This document shows, piece after piece, positions 39,713-46,560 of a stretch of 64,000 bases of DNA. The stretch is from Streptomyces bungoensis. GTDB taxonomy: Bacteria > Actinomycetota > Actinomycetes > Streptomycetales > Streptomycetaceae. The notes beneath the pieces were generated by a model. That model did no database searches. It saw only the letters and a program-made list of their open reading frames with translations, and had not been told where the DNA came from. The DNA is taken from NCBI RefSeq assembly GCF_001514215.1, contig NZ_KQ948867.1, positions 5,291-69,290 of the forward strand. The letters run 5' to 3'. Position 1 is the first letter of the stretch. Each line of letters opens with the position of its first letter. The position numbers were made by a program, and so were the translations under genes.

Positions 39713-39820
39713 CCCGACCAGCTCCTTGCCGTCTGCTCCGCAGGGTCCCGTCGGCGGAGACCGCCCAGCGGCAGCGCGTCGACCTCGCGGTCCTCGCCGC
39801 GAGCAGGCTTCGGCCTGCGA

Positions 39821-39845
39821 GTAGCCGCCACACCCATGACCAAAC
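39821..39845 (-). promoter_or_regulatory. Candidate SigB-type promoter of the gas-vesicle genes
   Basis: On the minus strand: GTTT, 15 bp, GGCTAC, one mismatch from GGGTAC. It lies 109 bp before the GvpA/J start. Confidence 0.45.
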
Positions 39846-39923
39846 AGGGGTGCGAGAGGGGAAGTGGACCGGCCTCACGATGCCGATCCGCCGGAGTACC
39901 GAGGGGGCGGGGGCTCTGACCGG

Positions 39924-40301
39924 TCAGTCGGTGAGTGCCTGGTGGAGTGTCTCGTGGCAGTCGATGACGGCGTCGATGCCGACGAGGCGCAGGACCCGTT
40001 GCACGGATTGGCCGGGCCGGGCGAGGCGGAGCCAGCCGCCGGCCTCGGTGAGGGTGCGGTGGGCGGTGATGAGCACGTTGATGCCGCTGGAGTCCATGAA
40101 CGTCACCTGTCCCAGGTCCACCACGACCCGGGGCCGGGGCGCGCCGGAGACGTCGAGGGCCTGCGCGAGGGTGTCACCGGTCTGGTGGTCGATCTCCCCG
40201 GCGGCGGTCAGTACGTGAACACCGTCGGTGACGGACGCCACGACCGACAGCTCGCCCGCCGGTGTCGCCTGTTCGGTTTCCGCCACTTCGCCTTCAGCCA
40301 T
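39924..40301 (-). CDS. STAS-domain anti-sigma factor antagonist
   Basis: The 125-residue protein is a STAS domain: VVASVTDGVHVLTAAGEIDH, VVDLGQVTFMDSSGINVLIT with the phosphorylatable Ser, and GWLRLARPGQSVQRVLRLVG. The ATG at 40301 is chosen; a longer frame has no support. It is divergent from an RsbW-like ATPase gene 160 bp away and near a second STAS gene, so the three form a partner-switching set. The cognate sigma factor is not adjacent; the SigB-like protein at 3922-4770 is one candidate. Confidence 0.87.
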   Translation of the reverse strand: MAEGEVAETEQATPAGELSVVASVTDGVHVLTAAGEIDHQTGDTLAQALDVSGAPRPRVVVDLGQVTFMDSSGINVLITAHRTLTEAGGWLRLARPGQSVQRVLRLVGIDAVIDCHETLHQALTD

Positions 40302-40398
40302 GCCGGTGATCCTGGCACAGCCCTTCCCTCGCGGGAACCGCTGCCCTGGACGCACGGGGCGATGCGTGGGTGAGACGAAGACAACACGGGGGCGGGAA

Positions 40399-40423
40399 GC
40401 GTCACCTTCCCCGGAGCGGGTAT
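40399..40423 (+). promoter_or_regulatory. Candidate SigB-type promoter
   Basis: GCGT, 15 bp, GGGTAT, 38 bp before the ATPase start at 40461. GCGT fits the loose -35 GNNT only. Confidence 0.4.
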
Positions 40424-40460
40424 ACGGCGCGATGTGAATGGGGTAATGAGGGCGGCCGCG

Positions 40461-40940
40461 ATGGAATCAGTCCCTGTGGGCGAGGACGGCACCACGCCGA
40501 GCGAACAGACCGTCCAGGCCACGGTGGCCCTGGACGGGACCGACTCGGTGATCGCCGAGGCCCGTCACATGGCCGCCGATTTCCTCACCCGTGTCCAGGC
40601 CGACCACGGCCTGCCGGTCTCCGAGCGCGCCATGGACCTGACCCGGCTGGTGGTGAGCGAGCTGGTCACCAACGCCCGTAAGTACGCTCCGGGACCGGTG
40701 CTGCTGGACCTGCGGATCGCCGGTGACACGGTCGAGGTCGTGGTGTGGGACTCCGACCCGGTGCTGCCCATCGCCCGGGCCGCGGATGCCGGCCGGGTGG
40801 GCCAGCACGGCCTGGAGATCGTCATGGCCGTCGCCCAGGGCTTCGAAGCGCAGCGGGAACCGGTCGGCAAACGCATCACCGCCCGCATCGCCCTGCTGGA
40901 CGACCCGGGCGGTGCGGTCGCCGGACGACGCCCCCTGTAG
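40461..40940 (+). CDS. RsbW-like ATP-binding protein
   Basis: The protein of about 159 residues has the GHKL boxes: VVSELVTNARKYAPGP (N box), VVVWDSDPVLP (G1) and GRVGQHGLEIVMAVAQ (G2). It resembles anti-sigma kinases that bind a sigma factor or phosphorylate STAS proteins. STAS genes stand on both sides. The ATG at 40461 (MESVPVGEDG) is preferred; starts at 40434 and 40446 are possible because the candidate promoter -10 ends at 40423. Confidence 0.83.
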   Translation: MESVPVGEDGTTPSEQTVQATVALDGTDSVIAEARHMAADFLTRVQADHGLPVSERAMDLTRLVVSELVTNARKYAPGPVLLDLRIAGDTVEVVVWDSDPVLPIARAADAGRVGQHGLEIVMAVAQGFEAQREPVGKRITARIALLDDPGGAVAGRRPL

Positions 40941-41101
40941 CGGCGAGGCGTACGAACGAACCCCGGGCCGCCGACGAAACTTGCTCTCCCTTCCCCCGCA
41001 CATCGCGCGCACCGACGCTTATCAGGGCTCAACCAGGGAAGCCGACGTGCGGGCGTTGGGCCCACAGCGCCCCCGTTCCGGTGTGGAAGTGGTGGAGCGT
41101 C

Positions 41102-41473
41102 GTGTCCGACGTGCCCTCGATCGTGAGGACCCTCGCAGGCAGCTGCCTGGTAGGCCGAGTCATCGGCGAGATGGACTACCTGACCAGACCGGCCTGTCTG
41201 ACGCTCTTCGGTGACCTCATCGCCACGCGGCATCCCTGTGTCGTCCTGGACCTCTCGGGGGTCACGTTCTGCGACTCCGCCGGCCTGAACGCTCTCCTGG
41301 CGGCCCACCGGATCGCGACGAGCAACCGCGCGTCCCTCGTCCTGGCCTGCGTGCCACCACAGCTGAGGCGGGTCCTCGAGCTGACCGGCGCGGACCAGGT
41401 GCTCACCGTCCACGACACCGTCGCGGAGGCCGTGGCGGCCCTGGGAGGCGAACCGCTGCCGGACCCGTCCTGA
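41102..41473 (+). CDS. STAS-domain protein
   Basis: The 123-residue protein has VLDLSGVTFCDSAGLNALLA, in which the usual SSG is SAG but the Ser before it is kept, and LRRVLELTGADQVLTVHDTV. It is an anti-sigma factor antagonist by family. The GTG at 41102 follows GGTGGAG; a GTG nine bases later is also in frame. The 161-bp gap after the ATPase gene shows no terminator, so co-transcription is possible. Confidence 0.83.
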   Translation: MSDVPSIVRTLAGSCLVGRVIGEMDYLTRPACLTLFGDLIATRHPCVVLDLSGVTFCDSAGLNALLAAHRIATSNRASLVLACVPPQLRRVLELTGADQVLTVHDTVAEAVAALGGEPLPDPS

Positions 41474-41514
41474 CGTCCGGGGCGGCGCCGTCCCGAACCC
41501 TGCCGCGCCGCCGG

Positions 41515-42084
41515 CTAACCCATGCTCTTGGCGCCGTCCAGGGACTCGCGGATGATGTCGGCGTGGCCGGCGTGCTGGGCCGTCTCGGCGATGACGTGCA
41601 TCAGCACCCGGCGGGCCGACCACCGTGCGCCCGGCTCGGACCACGGGGCCTTCGGCAGTGGCTGTGCGGCGTCCAGGTCGGGCAGGGTGACGACCAGCTC
41701 GTCGGTGCGGCGGGCTACCTCGGCGTAGTCGGCGAGCACGCCGGTCAGCGTCTCGCCGGGCAGCATCCGGAACTGGTCGGCCCGACGGGCCCAGTCGGCA
41801 TCGGTCATGGCGGTGAAGTCGGGCATCGCCGACGGGCCGTCCAGGACGAACCGCGCCCAGCTTCGCTCGACCGCGGTGACGTGTTTGATCAGACCGCCCA
41901 GACACAGCTGGCTGGCGGTGGTCCGGCGCCCCGCCTCCTCGTCGGTGAGGTCGCGGGTGGTGAAGCGCAGGAAGTGCCGTTGCTTGGCCAGTGCCTCCAG
42001 CAAGTCGCCGCGCTCGCCGGTGACGGCCGGCTCATGGGCCGGTTCGGGGGTGGCCGCTTCGTTGACAGTCACGCTCTCGCTCAT
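41515..42084 (-). CDS. DinB-family (DUF664) protein
   Basis: The 189-residue protein has the four-helix DinB layout with metal-binding His candidates: GGLIKHVTAVERSWARFVL (first His), and VLMHVIAETAQHAGHADIIR (second and third His). Such proteins in Streptomyces include mycothiol-dependent enzymes and many of unknown role. The ATG at 42084 has a GGAAGGC ribosome site. An inverted repeat AGGTCAG-ATC-CTGACCT lies 59 bp upstream. Confidence 0.85.
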   Translation of the reverse strand: MSESVTVNEAATPEPAHEPAVTGERGDLLEALAKQRHFLRFTTRDLTDEEAGRRTTASQLCLGGLIKHVTAVERSWARFVLDGPSAMPDFTAMTDADWARRADQFRMLPGETLTGVLADYAEVARRTDELVVTLPDLDAAQPLPKAPWSEPGARWSARRVLMHVIAETAQHAGHADIIRESLDGAKSMG

Positions 42085-42142
42085 GGTCGCTGCCTTCCGT
42101 GGTTCGTGTTCCGCCGGGCAAGGAAGACGCTAGGGGCCATGG

Positions 42143-42159
42143 AGGTCAGATCCTGACCT
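42143..42159. promoter_or_regulatory. Inverted repeat upstream of the DinB gene
   Basis: AGGTCAG-ATC-CTGACCT is a 17-bp dyad with 7-bp arms, placed where an operator would be. The remaining 42160-42566 shows no gene that I can support; frames there lack ribosome sites and the codon bias of real genes. Confidence 0.4.
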
Positions 42160-42566
42160 AAACGGCCGGAGGGACCGTGGTCCACGTGGGCCGAGATCGC
42201 CACCCGTGAACTCGGGCGCGTGGGTCCTGCCCGGCGATCTGCCGCTCCGACGGGGGTCGCGAAATTCGATGCCAGGCCGCCGGGGAGAAAGAGGCCCCGC
42301 ATCGGTGGCCTCGTCCTCGCGGAGTGGGTTCCCTGCTCGCCGCCCGGGTACCCAGCGGGCGGAACGTCGGGTTGGGACCGCAGCTCGGCGGACTCGCGCT
42401 CGCGGAGATGCTGCACGCATCCCCGCGAGTGCGTCATGTGCGTCGTTCCCGGGTGACGAGTGGTGGGGGTCTGCCGACCCGGCGAGGCCGATCCCGCGAG
42501 CGCGAGCGTCCGCGCTGCGGACAGCGGGTGGCGGTGTCGGCCCCCGGCGGCGGCCGGGCGCGTCCC

Positions 42567-43061
42567 TCAGTCCGCCTGCCCCGCCGTGCCCCCGAGCCGT
42601 CCGGTCTCGGCGAGCGCCAGCATCCGGGTGGCGGTCAGCGGGTTCTCGGGGTCGGCCGCGGCGGCGAGCAGCCGGGCGGCCGTTCCGGCAGGCTCCTCGG
42701 GCGGCACGATCAGGAGCACCCAGCGCCCCACGCTGCCGCAGTCCAGGGTGATGACGTGCGCCTCGCTCCCGGGGCCGGCCGGCTCCACGGCGATCACCCT
42801 GCCGGGCGCCATGACCGTGCGGGGGGCGTCGGGCCATTCGGAGGGCTCCACGGTGACCCGTACCGTGGTGTCCGGGTCCGGCTCCAACGAGCCCACGAGA
42901 CAGGGAAGTTCGAGTTCCAGCGCGTCGCAGCGCGGCCACCAGGCCCCGTCCAGAGGGCCATGGCTGACGTCCGTGGTGAGGGTCAGGCGGGGCGGGGGCA
43001 TGCGGTACGAGTGCGCGGAGGCCGAGGTCGGGTCTTCGGCGGGTGTGTTGCTGGGTTCCAT
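42567..43061 (-). CDS. DUF5994 family protein (copy 1)
   Basis: The 164-residue protein contains the DUF5994 core LDGAWWPRCDALELELPCLV, VMAPGRVIAVEPA and VITLDCGSVGRWVLLIVPPE. Function is unknown. A paralogue lies at 45185-45685 and the two flank a SpoIIE-type phosphatase gene on the same strand. The start at 43061 is the best available but has a weak ribosome site (GGAACGGGAC). Confidence 0.8.
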   Translation of the reverse strand: MEPSNTPAEDPTSASAHSYRMPPPRLTLTTDVSHGPLDGAWWPRCDALELELPCLVGSLEPDPDTTVRVTVEPSEWPDAPRTVMAPGRVIAVEPAGPGSEAHVITLDCGSVGRWVLLIVPPEEPAGTAARLLAAAADPENPLTATRMLALAETGRLGGTAGQAD

Positions 43062-43238
43062 CGTGCGGTCCCGTTCCGGGAGTCGTCGGACGACCGCCCG
43101 TTTCGTCACTCGCCGGGAACGGCACCGCCGACCGCGCTGCGCGAAGAGCTCTCGGTGCGATCAGGCTACTCCTGGCCGGGAGAGGTGGGCGGGTCACTCG
43201 TCCGGCCGGGCCCTCCGCGCCGGCGACCCCACGGGCGA

Positions 43239-45008
43239 TCACCCCGTCGTCGGTCGCGGTTCGCCTTCGGTCCGGGGAGCGGGCAGGCGCACGGCGAGGA
43301 GGGCGATGTCGTCGGTGCTGCCCGGGGGCATCCGGGCGGACAGCCGGTCGCACAGGGTGTCCAGCGGCTCGTGGGCGAGGGCGAGGGCGTGGTTCCGCAG
43401 TCGGGCGAGTTCGGTGCCCAGGTCGCTCCCGGGTACCTCGACCAACCCGTCGGTGTAGAGGAGGAGCGTGGATCCCGGCGGCAGGGCGCGGGCGGCGCTC
43501 GGCCGATGACCGGCGACACGCAGGTGTGTCCCGAGGAGCAGTCCCTGCCCGGCTTCGAGGTACTGCGCGTTCCCGTCGGGGGTCAGCAGCAGGGGCGGCG
43601 GGTGCCCGGCACTGGTCCAGTGAAGCGTCCACGGGCCGGTGCCCGGGGCGGCGGGGCCCTCCAGCCGGGCGAGGACGAGGGTGGCCATCGGCACCTCGGT
43701 GATGGCCTGCATGGCGTCGTCGAGCCGGTCCACGACGGCACCCGTCGGGCCGGTGCGGTCCCAGGCGAGGGCACGAAGGATGCCCTGCAACTGCGCCATG
43801 CCGGCGGCCGCGGTCAGATCGTGGCCCAGGACGTCCCCGATGACCAGGGCGAGCGTGCCGTCCCTCAGGGTGAACGCGTCGTACCAGTCACCGCCGACCT
43901 GCGAGCCGGCCGGCGCGGGCTGGTACCGAGCGGCCAGCTGCACCGGCCCGTGCCGGGGCAGCGGGGGAAGGAGGTTGCGCTGCATGGCCTCGGCGACGGC
44001 GCGCTGGCGGCCGAACCGGCGGGCGTTGTCGATGACCGGGCCGACCCGGCGGCCGATGTCGCTCACCACGTCCACGTCGCCGCCGTCGAAGGGGCGCGCC
44101 GGGTCGGTGCGCACCAGGGTGAGGGCGCCGGTGACATGCCCCCGGGTGCCCAGGGGCACGGTGACGACGGACTCCGCGCCGGTCGCCCGGAGAAAGGCAC
44201 TGTGGACGGCGGCCAGGGGGGAGTCCGGCGGTACGTCCACGCACGCCCGGTCCTGCAGGACGGGGTCGCCCCCGCTCAGCACCTGAACCAGGGGCGAGCG
44301 AGCCCCTTCCCCGGCCGGTGGAAGGTGACCGCGCCAGTCCTCCTGCCCGGAGTCACGGCCCTCGGGGCCGGTCACCGCCACCCGGTACACCTGGCGGGAG
44401 CCGACCCGCAGGTCCACCGCCGCCCAGTCGGCGAGACGGGGAACCAGGAGCCGGCTCAACCGGGCGAGGGCCTCGTCCACCTCCAGCGTCTGCCCGAGCA
44501 CGTCGGTGATCTCCGCGACGAGCGTCAGCCGCTCGGTGAGGTCCTCCAGGGCACTCGCACGGGCGACCCGCTCCGCCTGGTCGCTCCGGTCCGCCTGCTC
44601 CGCGCGTTCCCCGCGTTCCCGACCGCCTCGGCGCTCCGTCGCGGCTGCGGCGACCAGTACGACCATGCCCGAGGGGAGGCCGTCCTCCGTCAGAGGCGTG
44701 GCCGACCAGGAGACCGGGACCAGCCGGCCGTCACCCCGCAGGCACCTGTCGTCGTCCCCGTACGCCGCACGTCGTTCGGCCAGTGCCCGCAGCAGCGGGC
44801 AGCGCTCGCGCGGGATCAGGTCGCCTCCCGGGTCCCGGTGGCACAGGTCGTGCAGGTCCTGGCCGTGCATCGCCGCCGCCGGGCGTCCCAGCAGCCGTTC
44901 GGCGGCGGGGTTGACGACGACGATGCGCCCTGCCGGGTCCACCACGGTCACGGCCGTACCCAGCTGCTCCACCACCCGCTGCCACAGGCCCGGGTCCGCC
45001 GCCGACAC
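43239..45008 (-). CDS. PAS/GAF-SpoIIE family protein phosphatase
   Basis: The 589-residue protein has a PAS domain (LGTAVTVVDPAGRIVVVNPA at about residues 13-120), a GAF domain (about 150-330, with SVVTVPLGTRGHVTGALTLV) and a SpoIIE/PP2C domain with AGSQVGGDWYDAFTLRDG, VIGDVLGHD, LLLYTDGLVEVPGSD and STDDIALLAVR. The metal-binding Asp residues are present. It probably dephosphorylates a STAS protein such as those at 39924 or 41102. The GTG at 45008 follows AGGAGGAA; the frame is open far upstream but that part is not protein-like. The gap from 45009 to the next gene holds no gene. Confidence 0.88.
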   Translation of the reverse strand: MSAADPGLWQRVVEQLGTAVTVVDPAGRIVVVNPAAERLLGRPAAAMHGQDLHDLCHRDPGGDLIPRERCPLLRALAERRAAYGDDDRCLRGDGRLVPVSWSATPLTEDGLPSGMVVLVAAAATERRGGRERGERAEQADRSDQAERVARASALEDLTERLTLVAEITDVLGQTLEVDEALARLSRLLVPRLADWAAVDLRVGSRQVYRVAVTGPEGRDSGQEDWRGHLPPAGEGARSPLVQVLSGGDPVLQDRACVDVPPDSPLAAVHSAFLRATGAESVVTVPLGTRGHVTGALTLVRTDPARPFDGGDVDVVSDIGRRVGPVIDNARRFGRQRAVAEAMQRNLLPPLPRHGPVQLAARYQPAPAGSQVGGDWYDAFTLRDGTLALVIGDVLGHDLTAAAGMAQLQGILRALAWDRTGPTGAVVDRLDDAMQAITEVPMATLVLARLEGPAAPGTGPWTLHWTSAGHPPPLLLTPDGNAQYLEAGQGLLLGTHLRVAGHRPSAARALPPGSTLLLYTDGLVEVPGSDLGTELARLRNHALALAHEPLDTLCDRLSARMPPGSTDDIALLAVRLPAPRTEGEPRPTTG

Positions 45009-45184
45009 CCGACGTTCCTCCTCTCCGTCACGCCCCGCACCTTCCACCACACCGCCCACCGCCTCACGGACACTCCGCCGCCGGGACCTGGTCCCCCCGG
45101 GGTCACTGGAACTCCGGCGCCCCGATGATCCCGCGCGGGAGCCCGGCTGCCCGGTTGCCACGACCGCCCCGGGGCGAGCGGCGT

Positions 45185-45685
45185 CTACCGCTGCCCGCCG
45201 GGGCCGGTGGGACGCGTCCGATCGCGGGCGGTGTCGACCAGGATCTGGCGGGCCTGCCGAGGGTTGCCGGCTCGGACCGCATCGGCCATCGCGGCCCTCG
45301 CCGCGGGCGGGGGTGTGTCCGGGGGGATCACGAGCAGCGAGAAGTGGTCGCGGTCGCCACGGGTCACGAGGGCGGTGTCGTCCCCCACGACGGAGGAGTC
45401 GATGTGCACGAGGCGACCGTCGACGGTGATCCGGGTCGGCAGATCGTCCCAGGCGTCGCCGTCCAGGCCGACGCGGGTGACGGGCCCGAGCCGCTCGGAC
45501 AGCGCGGCGATCAGGCTGGGCAGCTCGGTGGCGGGATCCCTGGAACGGGGCCACCACGCACCGTCGAGGATGCCCTCGCGGTCATGGGTGGTCGCGAGCC
45601 GCAGGAGCGCCGTTCCCGGGCGCAGGGACTCGTACACGCCGTCCGCCAGCAGTCCTGCCGGGGGAGGGGGGTCGGAGACGGCCAT
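45185..45685 (-). CDS. DUF5994 family protein (copy 2)
   Basis: The 166-residue protein has ILDGAWWPRSRDPATELPSL, RLGPVTRVGLDGDAWDDLPT, VDGRLVHIDSS and DHFSLLVIPPDTPPPAARAA. It is a diverged paralogue of the protein at 42567-43061. Function is unknown. Start candidates are ATG at 45685 or 45691; the first has AGGTGAT upstream. Confidence 0.78.
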   Translation of the reverse strand: MAVSDPPPPAGLLADGVYESLRPGTALLRLATTHDREGILDGAWWPRSRDPATELPSLIAALSERLGPVTRVGLDGDAWDDLPTRITVDGRLVHIDSSVVGDDTALVTRGDRDHFSLLVIPPDTPPPAARAAMADAVRAGNPRQARQILVDTARDRTRPTGPGGQR

Positions 45686-45863
45686 GGACATCACCTGCCT
45701 GTCGGTTCCGGCAGGCCGCCGACCGCGGAAGGCGGTGACGGAGCAGCTGCCGCACAGGGGTCACGCCCTCCTCGCGGCCCGCGCTCCCACGCTACTCCCG
45801 CACCGTCACATATCCAGGGGGAGGACGAGAAACAAGGCCCAGGCGGTCGGCCTGGACCTTCGT

Positions 45864-45912
45864 CATGGAGCGGGTGACGAGAATCGAACTCGCGCTCTCA
45901 GCTGGGGAAGCT
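45864..45912 (-). repeat. Copy of the tRNA-Gly 3' end (attachment-site remnant 2)
   Basis: It matches 50360-50408 in 48 of 49 bases, starting CATGGAGCGGGTGACGAGAA. It contains the CCA end, acceptor strand, T arm and part of the anticodon arm, but the 5' half of a tRNA is missing. A hairpin AAGGCCCAGGC precedes it as a terminator precedes the real tRNA end. The surrounding 45695-46222 shows no supported gene. Confidence 0.85.
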
Positions 45913-46222
45913 ACGGTCATGTGCGGCCGGTTCGGGGGCTGGCGGAGGCGCGGTGGCAGGGTCCTCGGCGCGTCGACGCAGATGGTGCAGGAGGAGACGG
46001 GGCGTGCGGTGGCGTGCGCGAGGTCCTTTGCTCGGTGGTGCAGTTCCCCAGGGGGTTGATCAACAAAGTGGCGTACTGCCAACCGCGCTCGCTCGCCTGA
46101 GACACGACCGGCGCTCTTCGTGAGGTGGGTCACCGCCCGGTGGATTCGGCGCGCCGGCTGCTTACCATGGGCGCCACTGCCGAGCGCTTTGCCCGGTTTG
46201 TCCGGCGGAAGGGACGGGCGGA

Positions 46223-46543
46223 ATGGTGTGGCTGGTTGCCCCGGACGACGTCCGCGTGACCTCGGTGCGTGAGGCGCTGGCGCCATACGCGTGGCAGTCT
46301 CTCCGCCCCGAGGCGCTGTGCCGGCGCGCGCTGGCGGCCATGGACCGCGTGGACGTTCATCGGCCCCTTCCTGGCGCGGCCGAGCGTCTGGCCGCGCTGT
46401 CGGCTTTCCTGGACGGCCGCCCGTGGCGGTCACTCACGGTCCAGGCTCTGAGCCGGCAGCTGGTCAGTGCCGCTGAGAGATGGCGGCAGGAGCAGGCCTG
46501 GCTCGACATTCAGCTGGGCCTGCTCCTGGACGACGCCGGCTGA
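46223..46543 (+). CDS. Hypothetical protein
   Basis: The 106-residue protein is mainly helical by composition: VREALAPYAWQSLRPEALCR, LAALSAFLDGRPWRSLTVQA and SAAERWRQEQAWLDIQLGLL. There is no signal peptide or membrane helix. AAGGGACGGGCGGA precedes the ATG. It is the first gene inside the segment between attachment-site copy 2 and the tRNA. I do not recognise the family. Confidence 0.6.
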   Translation: MVWLVAPDDVRVTSVREALAPYAWQSLRPEALCRRALAAMDRVDVHRPLPGAAERLAALSAFLDGRPWRSLTVQALSRQLVSAAERWRQEQAWLDIQLGLLLDDAG

Positions 46544-46560
46544 GCGGTCGCCGCTCGGCC

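Noticed and set aside
42081..42437. 118-codon minus-strand frame upstream of the DinB gene
   Set aside because: It overlaps the DinB start, has no ribosome site and its codon third positions lack the usual GC bias.
45917..46105. 62-codon minus-strand frame next to attachment-site copy 2
   Set aside because: It has no ribosome site and weak codon bias in a region full of tRNA-derived sequence. It could be real, but I cannot support it.
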